64,000 nt of DNA, from positions 7,608,501-7,672,500 of the forward strand of contig CM064658.1 of NCBI GenBank assembly GCA_032717465.1, written 5' to 3'. The translations under genes were made by a program, and so were the position numbers. This document shows, in pieces, positions 1 through 11,569 of this stretch (position 1 is its first letter; every line of letters starts with the position of its first letter). The notes beneath the pieces are model-generated. The model was not told where the DNA came from. It saw only the letters and a program-made list of their open reading frames with translations, and ran no database searches. Origin of the DNA: Coenobita brevimanus (taxonomy: Eukaryota; Arthropoda; Malacostraca; Decapoda; Coenobitidae).

Positions 1-777
1 ATCTGTCTCACAGTCCTCCCTTTCCTGCTCATGGTACCTTTCTATCTCACACCTCTCACCTTTCATCACTTCATGCCCCTTGTCGTCTCTGGCCTCTTCT
101 GAAACATTTTCACCTGCCTCTGAAGCATCGCTCTCCCCCTCGTCTTTTCTGCCAGAGTCATGTGACACTTGATCTGTCCAGTCCTCTCTCTCCCTATCTT
201 GCTGCCCTAGTCCTGTTTCCCCCAGCTCTACACGATGTTCAGGCCGTGTGTTGGAATGGTTCTCTGCAGCTGACATGAGGAGGAGCCAAACTGGCAATAA
301 TGGATACAGGAAAGCACGAGCCCAGAAGTGTGTCGGACGCGGTGCCAGCGGTGCACCAGTCCGATAGAGGTGAAACATCTCCTGGAATCTTACAGGGAGC
401 ACCAATATTGATCCCAGGACTGGATTGCGATGAGCAGGAGTAGGAGTGGGGAGCGGTGTGGTTGGAGCAAGATGAGATAAGACTGGGATCCCATGAAACC
501 AGGAAAGCCATGGGTGCTCCTGCTGTGTCTTTCTTACCAGAGACTCCCGGACAAACTCATGTAACTCCCTCTCCAACCAGACTGCTGTGTATATGCACCA
601 CACAATCGCTATTCCCACCAACAGTGCCCGAAACGCGCCACTTTTGCTGCATCGGCTGCGAGTGTGTGTGGTAGTTTTGGCTGTGCGTAGTGAAATTAGT
701 TGTCGAATCTACCGCTGATACGCCGCCTTGATTTTAGTGAGGCTGACCCCATCACCTACGCTCTCTGGGAAGTTCAT
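1..777 (-). CDS. Kinase-like membrane protein gene, U0 copy (N-terminal part, in-frame TAG)
   Basis: N-terminal 259 codons of the array's gene; the kinase-like half lies beyond the window start. The ATG is at 777-775 with A at -3. An in-frame TAG occurs at 709-711 (codon 23), as in the other copies. After it the frame stays open to position 1. It encodes a hydrophobic segment near codons 48-66 (GIAIVWCIY region), a Pro-rich stretch, a second hydrophobic segment near codons 151-171 (ALLPVW), and the start of a strongly acidic tail. There is no in-frame ATG between the TAG and the first hydrophobic segment. So the membrane part can be made only by readthrough, by splicing from an unseen exon, or from a non-ATG start. 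I do not recognise the N-terminal region as a known family. Confidence 0.5.
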
Positions 778-1110
778 TGTGTCGCAAATACTAAACGAAC
801 CACTTATACCGAAAGAACAGAAACCACCTGAGAACAAATGACTAAAATATGAATAAATTATGTATCAATAATTCCAATTACAAATCCTTAAAATATTAAT
901 AATCAGCAACTAATCGCTCAAATGCAAATCTCTTGAGTTACAACCAACAAAGTGAATAACACAGATATGAATCAACGAATCACTGATATGTAAACTGCAA
1001 AACTGTTAACTCAAGAAGCATTAATGATTTGCTTTGAGGAATGAAGAGTTACGAGTGACGTGTTTACGTTGCGTGACTTTGTAGGTAAAGTGAAACTGGA
1101 GGGAAAAGTG
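778..1110. other. AT-rich 5' flank of the U0 gene copy
   Basis: No gene seen. On the minus strand a fair 3' splice-site-like sequence (TTGTTCTCAG followed by GTGG) ends about 60 nt upstream of the ATG, at about 835-845. It could mark the start of the coding exon. The same flank occurs at 19785-20117, 35342-35674 and 54381-54713 with about 1-2% differences. Confidence 0.4.
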
Positions 1111-1404
1111 ATTGGAAAGTGGGTAGGTAGGTAGGGGGGCGGGTAGATACAGAAGTGGGTAGGCAGGTAGATGATGTGGAGTAGGGAGGAAGGCAGAGAA
1201 ATAGATAAGTGGGTAGGTATGTAGGTAGGTAGACAGGTAGGTAGGTAAACAGACTATAGCAATGATGATGACTAGTGATGATAAAAGTGGACTGAAAAGA
1301 ATTGTGATGATGATATACAGCAGGTGATGGTGATGATGGTAGTAATGATGATAAAGATGGTGATGACTGGTAACCAAAGTGATGATAGCAATAACGATAA
1401 TGGC
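1111..1404. repeat. GTAG-rich simple repeats and ATG-rich DNA (U0)
   Basis: Imperfect GTAG arrays (about 1111-1255), then degenerate ATG/GAT trinucleotide DNA. No gene. Equivalent stretches are at about 20118-20420, 35675-35980 and 54714-55035. The U3 version has an extra block of the GTAG/AAACAG type. Confidence 0.8.
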
Positions 1405-1890
1405 GATAATTGTAAAGGTAGTAATGATGACTGATGATAGTTGTAAAGATAGTAATGATGACTGATGATAGTTGTAAAGATAGTAATGATGACTGATGAT
1501 AGTTATAAAGATAGTAATGATGACTGATGATAGTTATAAAGATAGTAATGATGACTGATGATAATCATAAAGATAGTAATGATGACTGATGATAATTATA
1601 AAGATAGTAATGATGACTGATGATAGTTATAAAGATAGTAATGATGACTGATGATAGTTATAAAGATAATAATGATAACTGATGACAGTTATAAAGATAG
1701 TAATGATGACTGATGATAGTTATAAAGATAGTAATGACGACTGATGATAATTATAAAGATAGTAATTATAAAGATAGTAATGATAACTGATGATAGTTAT
1801 AAAGATAGTAATGATGACTGATAATAGTTAGTGATAGTGATGATGACATGATGGTTATAAAGATAGTAATGATGACTGATGATAAAGATG
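1405..1890. repeat. 31-bp minisatellite, U0 (about 15 units)
   Basis: Tandem 31-bp unit beginning ATGATGACTGATGATAGTT, with variants ATAATC and GTTGTAAAG. It is the same array as in the other units but of a different length. Confidence 0.9.
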
Positions 1891-2198
1891 GTGATAACTA
1901 ATAATCAGAGTGATCATAGTAATGATGATTATGATGATAGTTATAGTGATGATAAAGATAATGATGACAGTGTTTGTAGTAGTGATATAATGAAGATAAT
2001 GGTAGCGATGCTGATGATGAAAATAGTGATATTGTTGATGGTTGAACTTCCATACCTCACATTCTCACACACTCATTTGCCATACCTCTGCACCTCCTTG
2101 GCCTACTACACTTCGATATGAGGCCCTAAACTCCCTCCCAATCCCCCGAAAGGAGGATGGTGGACTGCAAGAATAGGGCAACTTCAGTCTGTAGTCCA

Positions 2199-2894
2199 TT
2201 AAGGCCCCGTCACACGATCAATGAGCAAGTGTGGTGGCCAAGCACGCTTCACAGCAGTTTCGAAGCATGGTGACGAAGCAAGGTAGAAAGCATGGTTCAG
2301 CATAAAGACTGTTCACATGTTTACTGACTCCCCTGCGCTCAGGGCTCTGTTCAGTGTGTGGGAGGTGTGTGAGAGACGTTTGCGCCCTGTTTGTCCCACG
2401 GCTTTATTATGTCCAGAGTGCACCTGCTATTATTTTTCTGGATATGTTTCAGTAGTTTGATATAAGTGTCAGTTTTCGCATTTCTGTTCTAGAATGCTTC
2501 ACTTTTCACCTGCCACAAACAGGAAAGCTCCTATACTTCTCAATTAGATGTAATGTTCCACTCAAATGGAAGATTCGTGGTACATGTAGAGGTATCTTGT
2601 GGCTCCAGTGTGGGTAGGCTAGGGGCGGCGACGGACTCCATCCTATGATCTTTGGTGGCTACCGGCGCGGGGGCTGTGGACACGCACTGGGTTGTCACAC
2701 GAGCAGTGGGCAAGTGTGGTGGCCGAGCAAGGTGCCGAAGAGCGTGGTTCAGCTAGAGTTTTGGGTCGCTGACGAACCTGCTCGAGCAAGGATGGTGCTT
2801 CAGTTCCGCACGTCTACACCATCATTTTCCACGCATTCTCCGCGCCCATGCTGAATCACCACACTTGCCCACTGATCGTGTGACGGGGCCTTTA
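2199..2894. mobile_element. TTA-flanked MITE (PIF/Harbinger-like), U0
   Basis: A 690-bp non-coding element (2202-2891) with terminal inverted repeats of about 35 bp starting aggccccgtcacacgatca (two mismatches between ends). It is flanked by TTA at 2199-2201 and 2892-2894. A 3-bp TTA/TAA target is typical of PIF/Harbinger; the superfamily is inferred from that alone. It has no transposase. A second copy of the left end, same orientation, lies internally at 2694-2729. Confidence 0.8.
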
Positions 2895-3613
2895 GGTTCA
2901 CGTTCAGATGAGTGTGGGGCCAAAACTCTTTACCATATAATTCCACACTCTTGACCCACCACACCTCCGCTCACCTTCAGACTCACTACCTGTTTCAGCT
3001 CCCTCAAGTACTTCCCTATCCCCCAAAAGCAGGATGGTGTACTGCAGAAGGCCAATTTAAGGCTGCAGTCTACTGGCTTCTCATTTCAAATGAGCCTGGG
3101 GCCACAACAACGGCTACAACACCCCTACACACAGTCACTCACCATCTAAACATACCATCTAAGCACACACTCTTTCAACCCTATATTTAACTTTCTCATG
3201 TTGGGGACAACTCTAGAATTCTGTGCTGGCTATCACCAGACGTTAATTTCTACTATTTCCTCTTTCCATAATTAACTAAGGCAGCAGTAGTAGTTGTAGC
3301 TGCTTGTTCATCTCAGTCATGAACCCCGTGGACTGTAGGCTGATGCTGCCCTTCTCCCGCAGTCCACCATCCTCCTCCCATGGGACGGGGGCCACCTGAG
3401 GGACATCCGTCAAACCGAGCAGTGCAGCCGCCTGCTAACATTGATGCCACCACTTGTAGGCACCATCCTCCTATCATGGGATTGGTAGGGAGTGTAGGAA
3501 CGTTTTTATATAGGGGGTCCCGTGGTCAGCGCCGTACCTCGTGTGTCTGCAAGGCCTTCACGTACCGGCCACCCGGGGACACGCCAGGTAGCAGTGGGGT
3601 CCTGCATGCCCCT

Positions 3614-3656
<43 letters not shown>

Positions 3657-4080
3657 ATTCAGTAAAAATACGCTGTTCATTTGAAATCGAGGCAGCACTG
3701 CAGGAGGCGCTACTATTGGGCCATTCTACCGAATCCACCCTTCCTTCTCCGATGGGGCCACCGCGTCTCCCCGGGCCAGTACCTGTGTGGAGGGTAACGC
3801 CTCTGACAGTACGTGTTCACAGGAGTCGGTGTTCTTGTACTTCTCTAAACTTTGGGAATTCTATTTGTGTATTACGTCTCAAGGTGAACCAGGTCATCCC
3901 TCTATGGGTAACAGTACCTACAGGACACTGCCGCAGCTGCTGATAAGAGACCCCAGCCATCTTCCTGTTTACACCATGGCAGGGGATCGGTCAAAGTGCT
4001 GGCCACTGGGAACCTCACACCGGGCCACCTGAGTCTTAATTTGGTTCCTCGCTAGCCTCTTTCTCGGGGGGTTCAGCTCC
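2895..4080. other. Gene-free segment of U0 with TA array and short dispersed motifs
   Basis: No gene I can support. It holds a TA array at 3616-3651 and copies of a short motif (GGAGGATGGTGGACTGCAG-like), direct near 3005-3075 and inverted near 3317-3385. A plus-strand frame of 187 codons at 3380-3943 runs through the TA array as alternating Tyr/Ile; I treat it as chance. Equivalents: 37414-38600 and 61155-62340 (TA arrays 38138-38177 and 61855-61898); only the first part remains in U1 (22006-22386). Confidence 0.6.
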
Positions 4081-4893
4081 ATGGGATTTGTCCGACATTA
4101 ATAGAGATACAAATAAACAAAATACAGATCGATATGGACTGACAGAATGTCTCATACGGATAGACAGGAAGCCAACCAGAGACAAACTACGAAAAATAAA
4201 ATGAGTGATAGATATAAACAGACAGACAGACAGGTAAGAGAGACAGACTTACATATAAACAGACAGGACGCCGACTCAGACAGAAGACGATAAATGAAAC
4301 ACAGACAGATATATAAACAGACATAAACAAACAAATAGATAAACTGTTAGATAGATAGTACAATGGGACCACGATAGACAAACGAAATAGTAGGAGACAG
4401 GAAGAGGGAAACAGACATAGAAACAGACAGACAGAAAGAAACAGACACACACACACACACATACACACGTAGACAGACAGAAAGAGGATAACTTAGACAT
4501 AGACAGAGGGAACTTAGAAATAGACACTAATAGAGAAAACAGTGAACTTCGATAAATATCACAGAGTAGGATGTTAGGGTGGAATATGAAAAATAAATAG
4601 CCAAGATACGGATGGTCCGAAATTATTATGGTACCTAGGACACGGTCGTTAGACACAGATAGATAAGATGACATTATCATTACTATTATTTTTATTATAA
4701 TTATTATTATCACCATCGTCATAACCATTATCGTTATTATTATCATCATTATCATCATCATCGCCAATATCCCTATCATCATCATCATCATCACCGCCAA
4801 TATCATCATCATCATCACCACCACTACCCCTATCATCATCATCATCATCACCAATATCCCTAACATCACCACCATCATCATCATCATCATCGC
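4081..4893. repeat. GACA/CA/ATC simple-repeat block, U0
   Basis: Imperfect GACA/GATA repeats (about 4100-4560) with a CA run at 4444-4466, then ATT/ATC trinucleotides (about 4676-4893) running directly into RTE fragment A. Long minus-strand frames here (poly-Met, poly-Asp) are products of the trinucleotide repeat. Equivalents are at about 38600-39394 (CA run about 38960-38999) and 62341-63144 (CA run about 62687-62719). Confidence 0.85.
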
Positions 4894-6010
4894 CATATGA
4901 CAGGGTGGATAGACAAGGATTGTGGAAAGTATTAAGAATATATGGAGTAGATGGGAAGTTACTGAATGCTGTGAAGAGTATGTATGATGGTGCTAAGGCT
5001 GCAGTGCGTGTAGATGGTGAACTGAGTGAATTTTTCTCTTTGAAGTTTGGGTTGAAACAGGGATGTGTCATGTCTCCATGGTTGTTCAATCTGTACATGG
5101 ATGGGGTAATAAAAGTGGTACAAAGTAGGGTAGTGGATGTTGGAGTGGCCCTGGTGAGAGAGGGTAGTGTTTGGAAACTCCCTGTACTGTTGTTTGCAGA
5201 TGATACTGTGTTGTTGAGTGAAGACGAAGGGGAGCTGCAAGGCTTGGTGGAAGAGTTTGGGAGAGTGTGTAAGAAACGGTATCTAAAGGTGAATGTATGG
5301 AAGAGTAAAGTGATGGTCTTTGAGAGAGGTGAAGTCAGTGAATGTAGTGAGGTTGGATGGTGAGGAATTGGAAAATGTGAGTACATTTAAGTACCTGGGT
5401 AGTGTGATGAGTAAAGATGGAGGTTTGGAGGGTGAAGTGCTTGAATAGGTACAGCAGGGAAAAAAGGTTGCTGGTTCCTTGAAAGCAGTGATAAGTAGCA
5501 GGGAAGTGGGCATGGAAGTGAAAAAGTAACTACATGACAGTATTGTGATACCAACTCTAACGTATGGAAGTGAAGCTTGGACGTTGCTGGAAGGACACAA
5601 GTCAAGAATGAGAGCAGTGGAAATGAGTTATTTAAGAGGAGCCTGTGGAGTCACATGGAGAGACAGGCTGACAAATGAGGATATAAAGGAGCGTTGTGGT
5701 GTGGATGTGACAGGAAGCGTTACGAGGAATACACTGAGGTGGTTTAGCCATGTGGAGAGGATGGAGGGTGCAAGACTGACGAAGAGAGTGTACGGTATGT
5801 GAGTGAGGTGGAGGGGGGAAGAGGGAGGGGGAGGCCGAGGATGAGATGGAGGGATGGGGTGGAGAGGTATATGAGAGAGAGGGGTGTGAGTTGGAAGCGG
5901 GGCAGTGAAATGGTGGGGGACAGGGCGACGTGGAGGCGATTTGTTTGTGGCCACCCCGAATGGGATTGAGGCATCTGGCAATAGATACTTAGATAGACAG
6001 ATAGATATGC
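4894..6010 (+). mobile_element. RTE-like LINE fragment A, U0 (5'-truncated, dead)
   Basis: Reverse-transcriptase C-terminal half of a non-LTR retrotransposon. It starts within RT motif A (AYDRVDRQG). Open frame 4905-5363 contains the motif B-like GLKQGCVMSPWLFNLYMDG and motif C FADD. The coding phase shifts at about 5345 (DGEELENVSTFKYLG continues in another frame), then has stops near 5445 and 5527 and resumes at 5545-5802 (TYGSEAWTLLEG, LRWFSHVERMEG). The 3' end reads ...GGCATCTGGCAATAGATA followed by GATA repeats to about 6010, a microsatellite tail as expected for this class. There is no RNase H. The clade call RTE-like is from motif style only. Confidence 0.8.
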
Positions 6011-6562
6011 TATTTTGCTGATTATGACAAAGCCATTCCTTCCACTTTTTTATTACAGCAATATTTATGAATATAAACTTATTATCCTGAGACACACTTT
6101 GTAATTCACAGTTCAAAGGTTGCAAATTTTTTGCTCTTACTTGGTCAATAAATACCATCCCTCCATCTTGATTTTTTAGTTGCTGAAGGAGAATAAATAG
6201 AATATGGTGCTAGTCATGAAGAAGTGCACTGGAAGAGATGGAGCTACAGTACAGTACTGTCCTAGTTTGTCATTGAGCTACGTGAAATAAGCTGCAAAGG
6301 GACAAAAATCTGAAGTTATGGTGAAAAGACAACAGCACCTCGAGGGGTTACGCTAATCATCCATCTATTACCTACCGGTAATGCTTTACAACCAGATAAA
6401 AACTCAATAGCATTCAGCAGCTTACCGTATCCATCAAATGTACACAGAACCTTTCATAATCCTTCTCTGTTTACCTTGTACTGACATACTTTTTCTAACC
6501 AAATGCTTCACCATCATAAAAACTGTCAAGTGGCACTCAACAGTAACTAACCCACGTAGCTA
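6011..6562. other. Gene-free DNA with a member of a short dispersed repeat (U0)
   Basis: No gene. It includes a member (about 6203-6331) of the dispersed family described under findings, with core GAGCTACGTGAAATAAGCTG. Equivalent: 40511-41068. Confidence 0.5.
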
Positions 6563-7320
6563 GGCAAAACCATCCAAAATACACCATACATATGCAAAAA
6601 CCTTCCATAATGCACCATACATAAGCAAAACCTCCATTATAAACCATATATGCGGTACGCAAAACCTTCCATAAGTGCACCATACATAAGCAAAACCTTC
6701 CATGGCATACCATACATACGCAAAACCTTCCATAATACACCATACATGCGCAAAACCTACCATAATACACCATAGATAGGCAAAACCTTCCATAATACAC
6801 CATACATGTGCAAAACCTTCCATAATACACCATACATATGCAAAAACCTTTCATAATGCACCATACATAAGCAAAACCTTCATTATAAACCATATACTGT
6901 ATATGCAAAACCTTCCATAAGTGCACCATACTTACGCAAAACCTTCCATGGTATACCATACATACGCAAAACCTTCCATAATACACCATAGATAGGCAAA
7001 ACCTTCCATAATACACCATACATACGCAAAACCTTCCATAATACAACATAGATAGGCAAAACCTTCCATAAGACACCATACATATGCAAAAACCTTTCAT
7101 AATGCACCATACATAAGCAAAACTTCCATTATAAAACATATATACGGTATGCAAAACCTTCCATAAGTGCACCATACATAAGCAAAACCTTCCATGGCAT
7201 ACCATACATACGCAAAAACCGTCCATAATACACCATACATGCGCAAAACCTTCCATAATACACCATAGATAGGCAAACCCTTCCATAATACACCATACAT
7301 ACGCAAACCCTTCCATAATC
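6563..7320. repeat. 30-bp minisatellite, U0 (about 25 units)
   Basis: Tandem units starting GCAAAACCTTCCATAATACA, mostly 30 bp, with variant units (CATGGCATACC, CATAAGTGCACC) arranged in a higher-order pattern of about 280 bp. Because 30 is divisible by 3, the minus strand stays open for 259 codons (6537-7316) as repeated MEGFAYVWCI-like decapeptides. I take that as a repeat artefact. Confidence 0.92.
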
Positions 7321-7982
7321 CTTTTGTTTACCTTGCCATATGCTTTATCCAGATGATGCTACTGATCCTGGCAATACTGGTAATATTCTGATCCACTTGT
7401 CACTGGCACTATTTGCCATCCTCCTTCACTGACAATCCTGGAAAACAAAATACAGAAATTAAAAACTTATTATACTGATAGCAAAGGACAGGTAATACCA
7501 GACTTTTTTTTTTTTTTTTTTTTAACACTAACTTGGCCTAAAACTGCCATCTTAGCTGTAACAACAGATTGGCACTAGAATATGATGCTAGTCACGAGGG
7601 AGCAATAACTAAAGGATGCTAAGCTGTGGCGTTATATTTTTCCACCGCTGAGCTATATGAAATAAGCTGAAAAGGGCGAAAATCTGGGCCAAGTTAGAGT
7701 AAAAAGAGCATGGCACCCTCACTGTAAATTATGCAAAACAAATTATACATAATGATCACTAACCAAGCTCATTACATCATTATTTACTTCCTGACAAATA
7801 ACGAGAGAGAGAGAGACGCAGCCGCACCACTCTTATCACCTTTTCCTGAGCGATTTGTTCCGTGCATTACACCAGGTTCAGGTGTTGTCGGAGGTATTGC
7901 CTTTGCAACGGCACCTCCTTTTTCTTCACTCTCCTCTGAGCTGTCTTTCTTCTTTTATCCTCTTCTGTCTTCTAGCCCACAT
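7321..7982. other. Gene-free DNA with poly-T and a short dispersed repeat member (U0)
   Basis: No gene. Poly-T at 7505-7523; a dispersed-repeat member at about 7578-7708 (core GAGCTATATGAAATAAGCTG). Equivalent: 41850-42486. Confidence 0.5.
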
Positions 7983-8460
7983 CTGATGAAGTACTTCCTT
8001 TTTCTCTTTCTTTCTCCTTTTGTCAAATAAAAAAATTCAATTATTTGTGTTTCACTTTCCTGTTATGGCTGCTGTAGTTCTGTGACTTTTTGTCTTTCAG
8101 TTTGTAGTCCTGGACATGTTAAAATGAAATGTTTAATATCTTCTATCTCAGCACCACATAACTTACACTCTGTTTGCCCATCTGTCTGTCTATTTCTGTC
8201 TTTCAGTTGTAATGTGTTTGTTCTTGCTTTAAATAATGTCACTGATGATGGGTAGTTGTCACTGATTACTTCTTCCTTTATATCTCCCTTCCTTTCCCCG
8301 TACATATAAAGACTTGTCTTACTTGCCATGTCTTCTTTCCGTTTTTCTGTGTCCAGTTTTCTTGTCTTTTCCATAATCTGCTTCTTTGTTACTCTGTCAA
8401 TGCTGGTTATATTAAGTTCCAAAGCTGGTTATATTAAGTTCTTCCATACCATAACTCCTT
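7983..8460 (-). mobile_element. LINE C-terminal fragment D, U0
   Basis: Minus-strand remnant of the end of a second non-LTR retrotransposon reverse-transcriptase protein. The peptide SSVTLFKARTNTLQLKDRN leads into a CCHC-type pattern CKLCGAEIEDIKHFILTC and then LQTERQKVTELQQP, as found at the C-termini of CR1/Jockey-type proteins. A TAA at 8063-8065 cuts the frame 45 codons short of the U2 version, which reads TAC there. No RT domain remains upstream. A 22-bp duplication lies at about 8408-8440. Confidence 0.65.
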
Positions 8461-9089
8461 TGAATCCGAGGTCTTAACCATGATAATAGTCGCCGACTTT
8501 ACTTAATCTGAGAAACACACTCATTTCACTCTAACCTGGCCTAAAATTTTACCTCCCCATGTTGAATGCTGAGATGTAAGAAATCAACATTAGAATATGA
8601 TGATGGTCACGAAGAAGTGTAATGATTAGGGCGTAAACCCATTTAGCCTCATCCTGCCATGAGCTAGGCAACGTGAAATAAACAACATAGGACAAAATCT
8701 ATGCCAACTCTGAGGAATATGAACTTTGTCACAAAAAAGTCACAGGGTGTTGAAAACGTATTTTTCCATTTAGCTTGGGGAAACAGGCTCCAGGAGGACG
8801 AAAATCTAGGCCATGTTTGTAATTATGAGAAAAACTACAGGTAAATCATAGAGCAATGAGGTTTACTTATGGTACCGGTAGTTATAATACTGAAGATTTT
8901 TGATATTGCTCTAACCTGACTGACATCCTAATCCCTTTTAGTTCACTTGATGGCCAGATTTTGTTACACTGGACAGATGACTCGACTAATAACCATGGAG
9001 ACATTCCTGCCTCTATTATAGTCATCGAATTTAACAAAACCATGACTCGGCTTTCATGATAAGTGGTTTAGTTGCGTCAGATAAACTGA

Positions 9090-9148
<59 letters not shown>

Positions 9149-9250
9149 TACTAATATTACCCGACTGAACAAAACTGGATATTGCTGGCCTACATTACAT
9201 TGCCACTAATACTACTGCACAACGTAGTTGTATGTGGCCTTCGTGGCTTT
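8461..9250. other. Gene-free DNA with two dispersed repeat members and a TA array (U0)
   Basis: No gene. Dispersed-repeat members at about 8593-8715 and 8750-8840 (partial); TA array at 9092-9143. Equivalent: 42961-43759, TA array 43607-43654. Confidence 0.5.
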
Positions 9251-10279
9251 GCAGAAAGCATATGCATATGACGGAGTGGACAGACAAGGAATGTGGTAAA
9301 TATTAAAAATATATGGAGTAAATGATGGGAAGCTGCTGAAAGCCGTGGAGGACATGTATGGGGGCACTAAAGCTGCAGTGCGTATGGATGGTCAACCAAG
9401 TGAATTTTTCAGTCTGAATGTTGGATTGCAGCAGGGATGTCATGCCTCCATGGATGTTCAATCTGTATATGGATGGATTCATATGAGATATAAAATACGG
9501 CAAATCGAGATTGCAGAGTTTGGAAACTTCGTGTTCTGTTGTTGCAGATGACAGTGTTGTCAAGTGAGGACGAAGGGGACCTGCAAGGCTTGGTTTGGCA
9601 GTGTACAAAACGGAATCGAAAGTGAATGTAGGGAAGAGTAAAGTTGTGTTCGAGAGAAATGAAGTCACTGAATGCACAGTGAGGCTGGATGGTGAAGAAA
9701 TTGAATATGTAAGTGTATTTATGTACTTGGGTTGTGAGATAAGTCAGGATGGAAGTTTAGAGAATGAAGTGTTTGAAAGGTTACAGCAGGGAAGAAAGAT
9801 TGGTTCTTTGGACGCGGCGATAAGAAATGGGGAAATGAACATTAAAAAAAAAAAAAATCGCAACATGATAGTGTTGTGGTACCAAATCTAACGTACGGCA
9901 GCAGAGCTTGGACCTTGTTGGAAGGATACAAGAGACCAGTGGAAATGTGTTACCCGAAAGGAGCATGTGGAGGTAACGGATTGAGTGAAATGAGGAAGGA
10001 TGGCTGTGGTGTAGCTGAGATAGCGTTAGAAATACACTATTGTAGTTTGGCCAATGTGGGGAGATGGACGGTGAGACTGTATGTGAATGACGTGTAGGGA
10101 GGGAGGTGTGGAAGGGGGAGACCAAGGATGAGACGGAGGGATGGAATGGAGAAGCATATGAGAAGGGTGTGTGAGTTGGGGGAAGGGCAGCGTAATGGCA
10201 CGGTACAGGAAGACATGGATGCGATTTATCTGTGGCCACCCCTTAAGGGCTTAAGGCATCTGGCTATAGACAGATAAGA
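9251..10279 (+). mobile_element. RTE-like LINE fragment B, U0 (5'-truncated, dead)
   Basis: Diverged relative of fragment A: AYDGVDRQG at the start, GTKAAVRMDGQPSEFFSLNVG, GLQQGC, then many frameshifts. The 9595-9891 frame gives SKVNVGKSKVVFERNEVTEC and VFMYLGCEISQDGSLENEVF. 9876-10097 gives NLTYGSRAWTLLEGY. The 3' end reads GGCATCTGGCTATAGACAGATAAG, nearly the same end as fragment A. It begins at nearly the same codon as fragment A. Confidence 0.75.
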
Positions 10280-10870
10280 TGACTACTATTCCTACGATTT
10301 CCACTGCAGGCGTACACTACGTGTATATAAAAAAATGCCATTACAGACAATATATTTGTATAGTTAATCAGATCACTGCTAATTTCGCGATTGGAAAGTC
10401 TGCTAGCCATGAAGTGCACCGGAAAGGATGTCCCAATGCGTTTTCTGCTACTGAACTACGTGAAACAAGTTACAAAAGGACGAAAATCTGGGCCAAATGA
10501 AGGTGAAAGAACTAAAGTAGGCTGTATCTACTACACATCTACATATTATATTATTTCACATAATACATATATGAGCAGTTAAGAGGTATACGGCCGTTTG
10601 GTGATATTACTGAAATACCGAGGCTCGAACATTTCAGACTTTTTTTTTTTTATGCTTAAGACAAGCTTACGAAGCATCAAAATACTCTTCACTCACTGAT
10701 ATCTTCACAAAGTTCTCGATCCTAAATCAAACAACAAAATGTAGATACATTACGAACCTCGAAGCCCGGAGAGAAGCGATGCACGTTTTCTTCCCACTAC
10801 AATCAAAGTAATACTGACGCGTCCGCGTCGCCGACTCGCCGGTTGTGCTGTTCTACCTACCCTCCCTCCC
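10280..10870. other. Gene-free DNA with one dispersed repeat member (U0)
   Basis: No gene. Dispersed-repeat member at about 10400-10507 (core GAACTACGTGAAACAAGTTA). Equivalent: 44781-45370. Confidence 0.5.
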
Positions 10871-11380
10871 CCCCGGATCACCGCTTTCCGACTAATATTT
10901 TCTTAACGTGCATCTAAGACGAACTTTAGCATTGTCAAGGATTGTATAAGAATATCGAAGTTCTCTTAGTCTACCTTAAGCGTTTTTGAAGGCTCGTTTG
11001 TATAGAACTGTTCCTCATTCCTGTCGCCCTCCCTAACCCTACACCATTATCCTCATACAGTATTTACTTAGGCTCATCAAGGACAAACCTTAGCGATGTC
11101 ATAGGTTATAATAATATCTAAGTTCTCTTGGTGTACTACATACGTGTTTGAATCCTCTAATGTATATAATAAGCGAGTTTAATTCAAACCAGTCAGCCTC
11201 TTTCTTCCGATCAACCTCCTTCCCCCAGCATCACTGCTTTCAGAACTAAAAAGGGCATCTAAGTCGAACCTCATTACTTTAATTGGTTTCATTAATAGAC
11301 CTACGTTTTCTTCGGCTGAGATATGCATGCGTGTTTGAAGAGCTTCTACGTCTTTAATAAGGTACTTAAGATACAAGCAT
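10871..11380. repeat. Three old diverged tandem repeats of about 150-180 bp (U0)
   Basis: Three successive blocks (about 10878-11030, 11040-11180, 11225-11370) share landmarks in order: a Ctaagacgaac/aaggacaaac/taagtcgaac step, a GTTCTC or GTTTTC step, and GTGTTTGAA/GTTTTTGAA. Divergence is high, so this is far older than the array itself. Equivalent: about 45372-45875. A 129-codon minus-strand frame (11179-11568; 45685-46074) overlaps the last block but has no ATG start and no recognised motif. Confidence 0.5.
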
Positions 11381-11569
11381 CCGCCTCCCCCAGCACCTAT
11401 CCTCCCAGTTCTTCTTCGCCTCCGCCATTTAAAGCAGTGTTGAAGAGTGACGCCTTCATGGGGCAACATCGATATAACCAGGTGGCGCCGCTGACTGATC
11501 ATGTGAACGTCCCTCAAACCCCTCCCTATCTTCCGAAAGTTGGATTGTGGACTGGAGGTGAAGGACAAC

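Noticed and set aside
1405..1890. CRISPR-like array of regular 31-bp repeats
   Set aside because: No spacers; contiguous minisatellite in an animal genome.
2645..2854. 69-codon plus-strand frame present in several units
   Set aside because: Lies wholly inside the MITE, including its inverted repeat; no coding evidence.
3380..3943. 187-codon plus-strand frame, kept open in U0, U2 and U3 despite different TA array lengths
   Set aside because: Length differences happen to be 6 bp; the frame reads through TA repeats as Tyr/Ile, has no recognised domain, and the surroundings look non-coding.
4276..5386. Long minus-strand frames with poly-Met, poly-Asp or Cys/Val runs
   Set aside because: They translate ATC/ATT, CA and GACA simple repeats and the antisense of RTE fragment A.
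6537..7316. 259-codon minus-strand frame made of MEGFAYVWCI-like decapeptides
   Set aside because: Product of a 30-bp tandem repeat without stop codons; the U2 copy is broken by indels and there is no other coding sign.
11179..11568. 129-codon minus-strand frame, identical in U2 (45685-46074)
   Set aside because: Starts at a TTG, overlaps old diverged repeats, no motif; identity is expected for such recent duplication.
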